From assembly GCF_026248685.1 (NCBI RefSeq), contig NZ_CP111036.1:1240001-1304000 (forward strand): 64,000 nucleotides of DNA, written 5' to 3'. Positions 1 through 9,392 of the stretch are shown here, piece by piece. The translations under genes and the position numbers were made by a program. The stretch's first letter is position 1. Each line of letters starts with the position of its first letter. The DNA comes from Haladaptatus caseinilyticus (GTDB lineage: Archaea; Halobacteriota; Halobacteria; Halobacteriales; Haladaptataceae). The notes below the pieces were generated by a model that searched no databases, was not told the DNA's origin, and saw nothing but the letters and a program-made list of their open reading frames with translations.

Positions 1-395
1 AAAACGACGTGTACGACCACGTCAACGGTCTCGGGGAGAAACTTCGATCGGGACTGACCGACATCCTCGCCGACCACGCGCCGGAATATACCGTGGTCGG
101 ACAGGACAGCATGTTCAAGGTCGTCTTCACGCGCGACGGGCCGCGTGATTTGGAGGGACAATGTGATGCGGGCTGCATGCAGAATCCGGACTGTCCGCGA
201 TTCGACTACTGCCCGAAGGACAAAACGGACGTTGACCGTGCGGAAACCGACCGCTGGGAGCGTCTCTTCTGGCCCGCCATGCTGGACCAGGGGATCTTCC
301 TCACGGCGAATCAGTTCGAATCGCAGTTCATCAGCTACGCCCATACCGAGGAGGATGTCGAGGAAACGTTGGAGGCGTACAAGGAAGCATTGTAG
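1..395 (+). CDS. hemL: Glutamate-1-semialdehyde 2,1-aminomutase, C-terminal part (cut by window edge)
   Basis: The reading frame is open from the first bases (first full codon at 3) and ends at 395, so only about the last 131 residues are present. HemL is a PLP enzyme that converts glutamate-1-semialdehyde to 5-aminolevulinate, the first committed tetrapyrrole precursor. The C-terminal piece reads like the small domain of HemL, ending in the family-like stretch [20 protein letters not shown]. Just before it lies a cysteine cluster with spacing C-x3-C-x5-C-x5-C (about positions 168-220), which I believe is a haloarchaeal feature. hemC and hemD follow within 3 kb, which supports the call. The PLP lysine lies outside the window. 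Confidence 0.9.
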   Translation, partial: NDVYDHVNGLGEKLRSGLTDILADHAPEYTVVGQDSMFKVVFTRDGPRDLEGQCDAGCMQNPDCPRFDYCPKDKTDVDRAETDRWERLFWPAMLDQGIFLTANQFESQFISYAHTEEDVEETLEAYKEAL

Positions 396-467
396 ACTCC
401 CTCCGATGGGCTCGTCGTCCTTCCGCAGGCGACATTCGTTTTATCCCCCCGTCCTAACAGGGACGTA

Positions 468-947
468 ATGAGACGCCCACAGCTCTCCGGCGACCGGGTA
501 CAGTCGCGCTGGTGGTACTGGATCGCGGCGGTTCCCATCGTTTTCGTTTTTTGGTTGGTGACCGTCGCGTGGGTCGCGTTCGCCATGTCGATTGACCCTA
601 GTTTCGTCGGTGATTCCGCTCCGTCGTTTTTCGTCCGTCTTCTCGTCGCCATCCCGCACGCAACCGTCGTCTCACTGGTGGCGGTCGGAATTCCGTTCGC
701 CGTTCTCATCGCGATCCTCCCGCTCGCGGTGTTTCAGGATACGGTCGCAATCAACCGTGCTGAAACTGGATGGGAGCCGTCGAGCCGGAACTTCGCCCTC
801 TCCGGGTTGCTTGGACTCATCGCAGCAGTCGTAGTTGGGATTTTCACCATCGATATCTCGCTCGCCATCATCGCCGGATTCGTCCTGAGTGTTCCCTTCG
901 CACTGTATTATCTTCGGGAACGTCACGAGAAGCTCGGCGTTCCGTAA
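468..947 (+). CDS. Four-helix membrane protein of unknown function
   Basis: A 159-aa protein with four clear hydrophobic segments (about residues 18-40, 52-82, 106-128 and 130-148), a basic N-terminus and a charged C-terminal tail (YYLRERHEK). A TATA-like box (ttttat, about 439-444) lies some 26 nt before the ATG, so the transcript is probably leaderless. It sits between hemL and hemC on the same strand; such a placement could mean co-inheritance with heme genes, but the own promoter argues against a tight operon. I recognise no catalytic motif. Confidence 0.75.
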   Translation: MRRPQLSGDRVQSRWWYWIAAVPIVFVFWLVTVAWVAFAMSIDPSFVGDSAPSFFVRLLVAIPHATVVSLVAVGIPFAVLIAILPLAVFQDTVAINRAETGWEPSSRNFALSGLLGLIAAVVVGIFTIDISLAIIAGFVLSVPFALYYLRERHEKLGVP

Positions 948-1379
948 GAATGCGGATCTCGTGAGGCTGTCGATGATTTCTCTGCTCTCGATGGTTTTCT
1001 GGAACGACGACTCACAGCATCGCCCGAATTGCTGGCTCCAAAAACCGCCTGCGGACAGTCGTGCCGACCGCTCCCCCGATTGTCCGCGACGTTCCCTCTC
1101 CTCCCCGGGTGTTCGGACATCTGCGCCAGCGGTCGGCGCAGGTGTTCCCGCCGTGCATCCTGAAATCAGCAGGTCGATTAATAGCCATGCTGCTGCCGGT
1201 GACACAACCGGTAGAGTGCTTGCCGCTTCCCGTGTGAGCAGAACCGTCCTCCGGTGCTTTTGTCGAGCTTTTACAGGGGAACGGACGGGGTCTGCTCGAA
1301 TCGCGCAGACTCCGTCTTTTGACCGTCGTAAAAGGTCGGTTGCGAAGATGGTTTTACTATCCAGTGCGGAGGGGAGGAT
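948..1379 (+). other. Gene-free stretch before hemC
   Basis: No open frame here has haloarchaeal codon character or a recognisable domain. The end of the stretch holds the hemC Shine-Dalgarno sequence (GGAGG at about 1368-1378, directly before ATG 1380). I see no repeat or RNA gene. Confidence 0.5.
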
Positions 1380-2492
1380 ATGAGCAAGCGCGGAAAGGAA
1401 CTCACGTTGGCGACGCGGGGGTCGGACCTCGCCATCCGACAGTCGGGGGAGGTAACGGCGGCACTGGAAGACCGTCGGTTCTCGGTCGAACTCGTCGAAG
1501 TGGAGACGACTGGCGACCAGTTGGACGACGCACTCATCACGGAACTCGGAAAGACTGGTGCGTTCGTTCGTGATTTGGACCAAAAAGTGCTGGACGAGGA
1601 GGTCGATGGAGCGATCCATTCGATGAAGGATATGCCGACCGAACATCCGAACGAACTCATCGTCGCGGGCGTCCCCGAGCGCGCGAGCGCGAACGACGTG
1701 CTGGTTACGCCCGATGGAAAGCCCATCGACGCGCTCCGGGAGGGTGCAGTCGTCGGCACGTCAAGCCTTCGTCGGAAAGCCCAACTGCTGAACCATCGAC
1801 CGGACCTCACGGTCGAACCCCTGCGTGGAAACGTCGATACGCGAATCGAGAAACTGCTCGCCCCGGTGCTTCAGGCTGAACACGAAGAACGTACTGAGGA
1901 AGAAAAAGAACGGAAAGCGCACTCCGGAAAGAAGGACAGCTACGAGTTCCCCTACGACAAACGTGTCGAGGAGTGGTTCGACGACCTCGCCGAAATCGAA
2001 CGACAGGCACTCGAACGCGACGTCGATACCGAGTACGACGCCATCGTTCTCGCCGAAGCGGGACTCCAACGAAGTGGGTTAGCACATCACGTGGAGTACG
2101 ACAGACTTCCGCGCAGTCAGTTCGTCCCCGCGCCCGGTCAGGGTGCGCTGGCAGTCACCACGCTCGATAACGAACGTTCCCGGGACATCAACACGGTTCT
2201 CGACCATCCACGGACACGGGTCGAAACGACCGTCGAGCGGACTATTCTTCGCGAACTGAACGGTGGTTGCATCGCTCCTATCGGGGTCCACGCCATCATT
2301 CAGGGGGAGAACGTTCACGTCGAGGTACAGGTGTTCAGTCAGGATGGATCGGAACAGGTCTCCCTCAAACGCGACGTTCCGATTCAAACCCACGTCACTG
2401 GCGCAAAGAACGTCGCAAGCGACCTTGCGGACCGCGGTGCCAGAGACCTCATCGCCGAAGCGAGACGAGAAACGGGGGCTGACGAGGAATGA
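1380..2492 (+). CDS. hemC: Hydroxymethylbilane synthase (porphobilinogen deaminase)
   Basis: Joins four porphobilinogen units into hydroxymethylbilane in the cytoplasm. The N-terminus carries the family signature (LATRGSDLAIRQSG), followed by the D/E-K-A-L-like stretch (GAIHSMKDMP) and GTSSLRRKAQ. The dipyrromethane-cofactor cysteine is Cys297 in RELNGGCIAPIG. At 370 aa it is longer than bacterial HemC (about 310 aa) because of a highly charged insertion at about residues 160-205 rich in E and K. The ATG at 1380 has a strong ribosome binding site. The stop codon overlaps the hemD start (ATGA), indicating translational coupling. Confidence 0.96.
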   Translation: MSKRGKELTLATRGSDLAIRQSGEVTAALEDRRFSVELVEVETTGDQLDDALITELGKTGAFVRDLDQKVLDEEVDGAIHSMKDMPTEHPNELIVAGVPERASANDVLVTPDGKPIDALREGAVVGTSSLRRKAQLLNHRPDLTVEPLRGNVDTRIEKLLAPVLQAEHEERTEEEKERKAHSGKKDSYEFPYDKRVEEWFDDLAEIERQALERDVDTEYDAIVLAEAGLQRSGLAHHVEYDRLPRSQFVPAPGQGALAVTTLDNERSRDINTVLDHPRTRVETTVERTILRELNGGCIAPIGVHAIIQGENVHVEVQVFSQDGSEQVSLKRDVPIQTHVTGAKNVASDLADRGARDLIAEARRETGADEE

Positions 2493-3220
2493 AAATCGCC
2501 GTTTTCCGCCCGGATGACGAACGACTCGAGGATGCGGTTTCCCTGCTCGAATCGCTCGATGCAGAGCCGGTTCCGGACCCGATGCTTGCGGTTCGTCCGA
2601 CTGGAAAGAAACCACGACAAGCCGATTTCGTCGTCCTGACGAGCAAGACGGGCGTCGAACTAGCACACGAGGCTGGGTGGAATCCCGGGGACGCCACTGT
2701 CTGCGCAATCGGCGAAGGAACCGCCGCTGCATTCCGCGAATACGGCTACGAGGTCGATATCGTGCCGGACAAATTCTCGTCACACGGATTGGTCGCCGTA
2801 CTCGCGAACCGTGTGCAGGGACAACGCGTCGAAGTCGCTCGGAGCGACCACGGAAGCGACGTTCTCACGGATGGCCTCGCCGACGTTGGTGCGAAAGTGA
2901 ACGAAACCGTCCTCTACGAACTCGTCCGACCGAAGCGGTCGGGAGATTCCACAGAACTCGCCGCCAATGGTGAACTCGACGGTGTTTTGTTCACGTCGTC
3001 GCTCACGGTCCAACACTTCTTAGAGGCCGCAGAAGACCGTGGGATTCGAGAGGAAACGCTGACCAACCTCGAAGACATGGTCGTCGGCGCGATCGGTGGT
3101 CCAACTCACGACACGGCCCGTGACCACGATATCCGAGTCGATGTGGTCCCCAAAACCGCCTCTTTCGACCGATTGGCACGTAAAGCGGTCGAACGTCTTC
3201 GGGAGAAGGCGGAGGTTTAA
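2489..3220 (+). CDS. hemD: Uroporphyrinogen-III synthase
   Basis: Closes and inverts ring D of hydroxymethylbilane to form uroporphyrinogen III. HemD sequences diverge strongly; the call rests on length (243 aa), the start FRPDDERLEDAVSLLE, the conserved-type segments FVVLTSKTGVEL, CAIGEGTAAAF and GVLFTSSLTVQHFLE, and on its 4-nt overlap with hemC. No uroporphyrinogen-III methyltransferase gene lies between or after the two. Confidence 0.92.
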   Translation: MKIAVFRPDDERLEDAVSLLESLDAEPVPDPMLAVRPTGKKPRQADFVVLTSKTGVELAHEAGWNPGDATVCAIGEGTAAAFREYGYEVDIVPDKFSSHGLVAVLANRVQGQRVEVARSDHGSDVLTDGLADVGAKVNETVLYELVRPKRSGDSTELAANGELDGVLFTSSLTVQHFLEAAEDRGIREETLTNLEDMVVGAIGGPTHDTARDHDIRVDVVPKTASFDRLARKAVERLREKAEV

Positions 3221-3247
3221 ACGAGAAGACGAATCAAGGATGTATCG

Positions 3248-4660
3248 ATGAGTCCTCCGGTTCCGGAACTGAGCGAGTGTGCGACAGCCTGTGCGGACAG
3301 AATACGCGATGCAGATGAAATCCTTCTCGCTTCGCATATCGACGCCGACGGCCTGACGAGCGCCGCGATTGCGTCGTCCGCGCTGTCTCGCTCCGGAATC
3401 CCGTTCGAAACCGTGTTCAGTAAACAACTCGACGCGAAGGAAATCGAAGCGATCGCGGCGACCGAATACGATACCGTCCTGTTTACGGACTTCGGAAGCG
3501 GACAACTCGACATCATCGCCGAGCACGAATCCGCCGGCGATTTCACGCCCATCATCGCCGACCATCACCAACCGGCGGATGCGGACACGGAATTTCATCT
3601 CAATCCGCTTCTGTTCGGCCTCGATGGTTCCTCGGAACTTTCCGGTGCAGGAGCAAGCTACGTCCTCGCGCGGGCGCTCGAACCCAGAAATGGCGACAAC
3701 CGCGACCTCGCGGCCCTTGCCGTCGTCGGTGCCGTCGGCGACATGCAGATCTCGGATGGCGAACTCGTGGGTGCAAACACCGGTATCGTCGAGGAAGGTA
3801 CCGAAGCCGGCGTCGTCGAAACTGGAACCGATCTCGCGCTGTACGGGAAACAGACCAGGCCGCTTCCCAAACTGCTCGAATATGCGACCGACGTGTACAT
3901 TCCCGGTATTTCGAACAACAAGAGCGGTGTTCTTCGATTTCTCGACGGTGTCGGTATCGATTTGAAAGCGGACGGCGATTGGCGTCGCTGGGTCGATTTG
4001 ACCGACGAGGAGCGCCAGACGGTCGCCAGTGCACTGGTCAAACGCGCGATGCGGAAGGGCGTTCCTGCGCAGAAAATCGGCGGACTCGTTGGGACCTCCT
4101 ACACCCTCGTTGCCGAGCCGGAAGGGACCGAACTGCGTGACGTAAGCGAGTTTTCGACCCTACTGAATGCTACTGCGCGCTACGAACGGGCGGATGTCGG
4201 TCTCGCTGTTTGCCTCGGCGACCGTGGTGAGGCATTAGAACGCGCACGAACCCTCTTGACGAACCACCGCCGTAACCTCTCGGAAGCGATCAGTTGGGTG
4301 CAGTCCGAGGGCGTCAATCGAGAGGAGCACGTTCAGTGGTTTCATGCCGAAGACCGTGTCCGCGAAACTATCGTCGGTATCGTCGCCGGAATGGCCGTCG
4401 GTGCCGACGGTATCGACCGCGGAACGCCCATCTTTGCCTTTGCCGAAAAGAACGACGAGGAAGTGAAAGTTTCCGCACGCGGAACGCCGGGCCTCACACG
4501 CAGCGGGCTTGATCTTTCGGTCGTAATGAAAGAGGCGTCGCGTGCCGTTGGCGGTGATGGTGGTGGTCACAACGTTGCGGCAGGAGCGACGATACCGAAG
4601 GGTGAAGAACGAACGTTTATCGACCGTGCGGACGAACTAGTTGGCGAGCAAATGAGATGA
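3248..4660 (+). CDS. DHH-family phosphoesterase, RecJ-like single-strand nuclease
   Basis: Probable Mn-dependent single-strand exonuclease of the archaeal RecJ/GAN family, acting in DNA repair or replication. Visible motifs: SHIDADG (motif I, residues about 28-34), FTDFGSG (motif II), IADHHQPAD with the DHH triad (about residue 100), VGAVGDMQ (motif IV) and, in the C-terminal DHHA1 domain, GGHNVAAGA near residue 445. Length 470 aa is typical for the haloarchaeal members. It begins 27 nt after hemD and may be read from the same transcript. Whether it partners GINS or acts alone cannot be told from sequence. Confidence 0.9.
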   Translation: MSPPVPELSECATACADRIRDADEILLASHIDADGLTSAAIASSALSRSGIPFETVFSKQLDAKEIEAIAATEYDTVLFTDFGSGQLDIIAEHESAGDFTPIIADHHQPADADTEFHLNPLLFGLDGSSELSGAGASYVLARALEPRNGDNRDLAALAVVGAVGDMQISDGELVGANTGIVEEGTEAGVVETGTDLALYGKQTRPLPKLLEYATDVYIPGISNNKSGVLRFLDGVGIDLKADGDWRRWVDLTDEERQTVASALVKRAMRKGVPAQKIGGLVGTSYTLVAEPEGTELRDVSEFSTLLNATARYERADVGLAVCLGDRGEALERARTLLTNHRRNLSEAISWVQSEGVNREEHVQWFHAEDRVRETIVGIVAGMAVGADGIDRGTPIFAFAEKNDEEVKVSARGTPGLTRSGLDLSVVMKEASRAVGGDGGGHNVAAGATIPKGEERTFIDRADELVGEQMR

Positions 4661-5640
4661 GCGTCTCACCGGTAATGACGCTGTATTCCTTTCGATAATC
4701 ACTGAGCCTGTCGGTTCGAACGTTGCCGTGGATATTCGCTATCCCGAGTGGATTTGATATCTCAGCATAGGGTTTACGCAACATCTCTCGTCGATTTCAC
4801 AGACCTATCGGAAACGGCCCGAGGCCTCGATTCTGTACCGAACCGACACTCGACAATCCGGACCCTGGTGCGCGTCGAACGAAGTAGTCCATTTTTCGAG
4901 TCTAATCGGATACATCGGGAGGATATCCACATCGTGGTTCCGTTCTTGGTGTCGTGGGGTCCAGGCGATCCGTAGCGGTATTCGAGCTTTGCCGAAGAAA
5001 GACGGCGAGAGCGTTGCCCTTCCCGTGTTTCTCCCACGATTGCCGAAGCGGACCACTCTCGTGTGTATATCGCCTATCGCTATACAAAATCGTACTGTGG
5101 AGGACGGACGCTTGGGTACTGTCGTTACAATCGTAACCGTACTCGAGAAGAGGTGTACGTCTAGCGAAGGCATATCGGCAGTGCACGGCACCTAGCGGGA
5201 TCAAATAACTACGAAACGACTATCGAAACCATATTACTGACAATCGATAGTTTCTCGCTCATCCCCAGGTGTCTACGACTATACCGGGTTGACACCCGAT
5301 TCGGATGCAACCCTTGCAACTATGACTGCTGGTTCGGTTTTTTTGGCCGGTACTCGCAACCGACTCTGGATTTCGATGTCGGGCATTCTATCCGTTCGAC
5401 CGGGACTGGACGGCCGTTTCGAATATTTCGTCTCCGGAACTCGATGCTACCCACTAGTTTTACGGGTTTCCTTCGACACCGACGCCGGGGATTTGGTGTG
5501 AGTGACGATACCGCCGGTGCCGCTGTCCAAAATCGACGTTACGGTATCGATAACGGGATGAAGATACGAGAACGGTGGCCCGGATTGAAGTCCCGACTTG
5601 GCGACGCACCTGTGGGGAGTTTTGACTCCCGTGTGAATCC
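4661..5640. other. Gene-free stretch of about 980 bases
   Basis: No frame on either strand gives a recognisable protein, and the short open frames have proline/arginine/serine-rich shadow composition without haloarchaeal acidity. Base composition is less G/C-rich than the flanking genes, especially around 5195-5255. An inverted repeat ACTATCGA / TCGATAGT (5219-5226 and 5244-5251) is the only structure I see. It may be eroded mobile DNA or a long regulatory region. Confidence 0.45.
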
Positions 5641-5904
5641 ATGACAAGAAAACTGAGAAGCGCGCTGGTCATACTACTCGCTGGCAGTATTCTCGCTGCC
5701 GGTTTTGCCGGAACGACTGCCGCACAGGACCGACAGATGACGCAATCGCAACTCGACTCGATGTCGTGTGCTGAACTCGATGCTACGTATCAGCACGGTA
5801 TCGCGCGCGTTCAAAATAGCGACATGCCGCCGGAGCGAAAGCGAAGCCTCATGCAGCGCGGTACCACGCTCTACAACCTCTATAAATTCCGCAAAGGTTG
5901 CTAA
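5641..5904 (+). CDS. Small secreted protein, function unknown
   Basis: An 87-aa protein with a Sec-type signal peptide: basic start (MTRKLR), hydrophobic core at residues 8-24 and a likely cleavage near TTAAQ (about residue 29). The mature part is about 58 residues, with two cysteines (Cys43 and Cys87, the last residue) that could form a disulfide outside the cell, and a basic C-terminal half (ERKRS, KFRKGC), unusual for an acidic-proteome haloarchaeon. The ATG at 5641 fits the signal peptide. No family recognised. Confidence 0.7.
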   Translation: MTRKLRSALVILLAGSILAAGFAGTTAAQDRQMTQSQLDSMSCAELDATYQHGIARVQNSDMPPERKRSLMQRGTTLYNLYKFRKGC

Positions 5905-6017
5905 GCGGGTCACAACTTTTCGTACACCGAGCGCCGTTGGACCGTTATGCGGCGCTCGGAATCCGGAGAATCGAGACCCCCAGAGTGATTAAGACAACCC
6001 AAGTTGAGACACTCGGC

Positions 6018-6545
6018 ATGTGGCCGTGGGGACATCTGGCGGTGGGATACATCGCGTACTCCGGATTTCGACGAACCTGGTCAGCGCGCCCGCCGACTGA
6101 TTACGAAGTTTTCGCACTCGCCCTCGGAACGCAGTTTCCGGATATCATCGATAAACCGCTTGCGTGGGGGTTCGGCGTCTTGCCGACGGGTCGTTCGCTC
6201 GCACATTCGCTACTGACGGCGAGTTTGTTGCTCGCCATTACGTACGGTTACTGTCGACGAAGGGGTATTCGAAACTTCTGGGCTGCCTTCGCAATCGGAT
6301 ACCTCACCCATCCATTTGCTGACGTGTTTCAACCAGTTTTGCTCGGTCAATACCAATACGCAGTGTTCTTACTCTGGCCCATCCGTTCGTTCCCGACGAA
6401 CCATCCTGTCTACGTTTCGCCGTTCGACGCGTCGGGATTTTTCGCGTTCGAACTCCTCCTCGTGGCCGTGGCACTCATCGTCTGGCTATTCGATGGTACC
6501 CCAGGATTGGACGTTGTCACGGCTTCGACGAACACCCGAAAGTAG
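6018..6545 (+). CDS. Membrane-bound metal-dependent hydrolase-like protein (DUF457/YbcI type)
   Basis: A 175-aa integral membrane protein. The start MWPWGHLAVGY places a histidine right at the beginning as in the DUF457 (YdjM/YbcI) family; further conserved-type sites are PDIIDKP, GRSLAHSLL and YLTHPFADVF, giving the His/Asp set thought to bind metal. Four to five hydrophobic segments follow. The frame is open upstream to 5898, but the extra residues are not family-like, so I chose the ATG at 6018. The real substrate of this family is unknown. Confidence 0.8.
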   Translation: MWPWGHLAVGYIAYSGFRRTWSARPPTDYEVFALALGTQFPDIIDKPLAWGFGVLPTGRSLAHSLLTASLLLAITYGYCRRRGIRNFWAAFAIGYLTHPFADVFQPVLLGQYQYAVFLLWPIRSFPTNHPVYVSPFDASGFFAFELLLVAVALIVWLFDGTPGLDVVTASTNTRK

Positions 6546-6721
6546 TAGAATCACACCCGGACGGAGCGTGTGGTAGAACTCGCCCTACGGAACGGTCGAT
6601 AGTGGACATCTGATGTGAACTCGTCGGTGAAGAGATTGCTCCGCTTCGCCTAGTGATGTGCTCCGCCGACTGATGCAGGGGCAACAACCGCGAAACGACG
6701 AATACGCGCTCCGTTCGTCCT

Positions 6722-7999
6722 TCATAACTGGATTCTCGATTCGGGGTCGAGTGGGTCGGTCCCGCCGAACTGAAGCAGCTTTACGTCGTTTTCGACGAAC
6801 CAGGGTTCGAGTACATCGAGTTCGTCTACCGATTTCGGGTGTGGAACGAGTTGTAACACCACGTCCGGTCGGTGCTCGGCCAGCACCGATTCGAGCGTTT
6901 CGTACGTCATTCCTTCCACGTGCCGGTCGTAGTGGTTCACCCGATAGCCGTCGCTCCGGAGCGAATCGACGATTTGTATCGCTGAGCTATTCCGACAGTC
7001 GTACGTTCCCGGCTTGTAGGCCGCTCCGAGAGCGACGATTTTCGGATCGACGTACTCGGCGAGTGAACGACGGACTTTCCGGGCGGCGACAGTGGGCATC
7101 TTGTCGTTGATTCGCCGTGCACTCGTTATGAGGTTCGAATACTCCGGATTGATCTCGTCGAGGAACCACGGATCAACCGGCAGGCAGTGACCGCCGACAC
7201 CGATACCCGGCGTGAGAACATCGACGCGAGGATGATTGTTCGCTAGTTCGATGACTTCATTCATGTTGGTGCCGAGCCGTTCGCCGATGAGCGCGAACTC
7301 GTTCGCCAATGCGATGTTTACATCCCTGAACGTGTTCTCGATGAGTTTACACAGCTCCGCCGAGAGTAAGTCTGTGGTGTAGATGGTTCCCTCCACGAAC
7401 GGTCGATATATCTCTGTCGCACGGCGAATACTCGTTTCGTCGATTCCACCGATAACGCGGTCGTTCGTTCGAATCTCCTCGAAGACGTTTCCCGGAAGTA
7501 TTCGTTCAGGGGAGTGCGCGAGAGACACGTCATCTCCCGGTTCGAATCCGGCCTGTTCCAGTCGCGGAACGACCATCTCTTCGCACGTCTGCGGCGGGAG
7601 CGTTGATTCGATGTTTATCAAATCACCGTCCGTGAGATGCGGAATGATGGACTCCAGCGCGCTCCGAACGTAACTTAGGTCGGGTGACTTCGTCGGATTT
7701 GCAAGTGGTGTTGGGACCGAAATGATGAACGCATCCCCTTCGACCGGTTCGGTCCGGACATCGAGGTTCTCCGTTACATCGTCGCTCGCCAGTAGGGATT
7801 CGAACTCTGCTTCGTCGAAGTTGAGCGTTCGGTCGTTGATCGCTTTCACCACGTTCTCGTCGATATCGACTCCGACGACGTGTTTCCCGTTCTCGGCGAG
7901 GAGCAGCGCGAGTGGCAAACCGATGAACCCCATCCCCACCACGACGACGGTTTCGACGGACTCTCGTGTGGTCGATTGATCGGTGCTATTCGACGTCAT
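6722..7999 (-). CDS. wecC: UDP-N-acetyl-D-mannosamine dehydrogenase (nucleotide-sugar dehydrogenase)
   Basis: Oxidises UDP-ManNAc to UDP-ManNAcA with NAD. The N-terminal Rossmann fold shows VVVVGMGFIGLPLA (about residues 18-31); the middle domain carries the substrate helix region (ELCKLIENTFRDVNIALANE), and the catalytic cysteine is Cys272 in GIGVGGHCLPVDP. Length 425 aa is normal. It lies downstream of wecB on the same strand, separated only by an epimerase remnant, and together they make UDP-ManNAcA for N-glycans or exopolysaccharide. Exact sugar specificity is inferred from the neighbour. Confidence 0.92.
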   Translation of the reverse strand: MTSNSTDQSTTRESVETVVVVGMGFIGLPLALLLAENGKHVVGVDIDENVVKAINDRTLNFDEAEFESLLASDDVTENLDVRTEPVEGDAFIISVPTPLANPTKSPDLSYVRSALESIIPHLTDGDLINIESTLPPQTCEEMVVPRLEQAGFEPGDDVSLAHSPERILPGNVFEEIRTNDRVIGGIDETSIRRATEIYRPFVEGTIYTTDLLSAELCKLIENTFRDVNIALANEFALIGERLGTNMNEVIELANNHPRVDVLTPGIGVGGHCLPVDPWFLDEINPEYSNLITSARRINDKMPTVAARKVRRSLAEYVDPKIVALGAAYKPGTYDCRNSSAIQIVDSLRSDGYRVNHYDRHVEGMTYETLESVLAEHRPDVVLQLVPHPKSVDELDVLEPWFVENDVKLLQFGGTDPLDPESRIQL

Positions 8000-8226
8000 G
8001 CTTCCTCGCTCTGTCGCCCGAATCCGCGGATAAGATGATAGACGAGGTCACAGTTTCGTTCCCCGAAAACACGCTCGATTCGTCGGTACGTACTCACACC
8101 ACACTGGTAGTAGCGCTGGCGTTCGTTCGACGGTCGGTCAGCAACCAAAACATCGTGCCCCCTCGATTCTTCAGTAAGTGGCGCCTCGGTAGCATCCACT
8201 CCCCCCGTAACTAAGAAGACGGACAT
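7996..8226 (-). pseudogene. Remnant of an NAD-dependent sugar epimerase/dehydratase (N-terminal piece)
   Basis: The 76-residue frame from ATG 8226 looks like an eroded start of an extended SDR protein: MSVFLVTGG matches the beta1 strand and start of the Gly-rich loop, GHDVLVADRPSNERQRYY resembles the beta2 region, and CDLVYHLIRGFGRQSEEA resembles the family pattern D-x-V-Y-H-L-A-A-E-F-G-R. The loop has lost its glycines (VDATEA instead of G-x-G-x-x-G), and the frame ends in TGA overlapping the wecC start, so about 230 residues are missing. A TATA-like box (about 8271-8281) survives upstream and may now drive wecC. An ATG at 8253 in the same frame is also possible. Confidence 0.65.
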
Positions 8227-8291
8227 GGCATAGAAACAGTCATTAGCTATCATTAACTAGTTTGTGGGCTTAGGTATATACTCCTGAGCGT

Positions 8292-9392
8292 CTAGTGGTT
8301 GCCCTCTACCGACTCGGCAAGTTCGTCAAGAATCCCTTCCGCTGCCGTGCCGTCCCCGAATGGATTCGGCCAATTGGGCGTGACAGTGAGCATCGACTTC
8401 GCACCCGACCGTATTCCTTCGGGGTGGGTTCCGACGAGGGTATTCGCACCGACATCGAGCGTCTCCGGGCGCTCGGTCGACGTGCGCATCGTCACGCACG
8501 GCGTGTTGAGAATACAGGCTTCCTCTTGAACGCTGCCGGAGTCCGTAAGAATCACCTTTGCACTGTTCTCGAGGTGCAGGAAATCGAGGAAATCCTGCGG
8601 TTCGATCGTCTCGATCGTCTCCGGTATGGGGAGGTCGAACTCCGATACGCGATTTTCGGCTCTCGGATGAATCGGATAGACGATATCAAGTCCGGTTTCG
8701 TTCGCAAACGAGTGGGCACCACGCAGGATGTTCGAAAACCGTTCGCGGTCATCGACGTTTTCGGCTCGGTGTGCCGTCATCAGAGCGAACGCCCCCGGAG
8801 TAAGGTTGTTTTCCGAGAGGATCGAACTTTTGTCGGCTGCGATTCGTCGATGCTGCTCGACCGCATCGACGATGGTGTTTCCGGTGACGGTGATTTTTCG
8901 GTCGGGAATCCCTTCGGATAGCAGAAGCTCGCGTGATTTCTCGGTAGGAGCGAACAGGAAATCCGCCGCGTGGTCAGTAAGCACTCGGTTGACCTCCTCG
9001 GGCATCTCACGGTCGAAACTTCGCAAACCCGCTTCGATGTGACCCAACTCGCTGTCGAGTTTTGCCGTCGCGAGCGCTCCAGCGAGAACGGAGTTGGTAT
9101 CGCCTTGGACGAGGACGACATCCGGATTCTCATCGACGACGATGTTCTCGATTTTTCGGAGCATCTCGGCGGTCTGTCGGCCGTGTATATCCGAGCCGAC
9201 TTCGAGATTGTAGTTCGGTGTCGGTAGATCGAGCTGTTCGAAAAAGATCGAATCCAGGTTTGCGGAGTAGTGCTGGCCCGTATGCACGACCTTGTTCGAC
9301 ACTCCGTTCTCGTCGCACCTTCGTATGAGCGGTGATAGTTTGATGATTTCCGGACGAGTCCCCAAGATTGTCACTAACGTTAGATCCCCCAT
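8292..9392 (-). CDS. wecB: UDP-N-acetylglucosamine 2-epimerase (non-hydrolysing)
   Basis: Interconverts UDP-GlcNAc and UDP-ManNAc. The protein starts with ILGTRPEIIKLSPLI (the family start), has HTGQHYS at about residue 36, VLVQGDTNS, HIEAGLRSFDREMPEE, VTGNTIVDAV, HRAENVD and, near the C-terminus, LTDSGSVQEEACILNTPCVTMR, all characteristic of WecB/MnaA. Length 366 aa is full. It is the first gene of the minus-strand run wecB-(remnant)-wecC. Confidence 0.94.
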   Translation of the reverse strand: MGDLTLVTILGTRPEIIKLSPLIRRCDENGVSNKVVHTGQHYSANLDSIFFEQLDLPTPNYNLEVGSDIHGRQTAEMLRKIENIVVDENPDVVLVQGDTNSVLAGALATAKLDSELGHIEAGLRSFDREMPEEVNRVLTDHAADFLFAPTEKSRELLLSEGIPDRKITVTGNTIVDAVEQHRRIAADKSSILSENNLTPGAFALMTAHRAENVDDRERFSNILRGAHSFANETGLDIVYPIHPRAENRVSEFDLPIPETIETIEPQDFLDFLHLENSAKVILTDSGSVQEEACILNTPCVTMRTSTERPETLDVGANTLVGTHPEGIRSGAKSMLTVTPNWPNPFGDGTAAEGILDELAESVEGNH

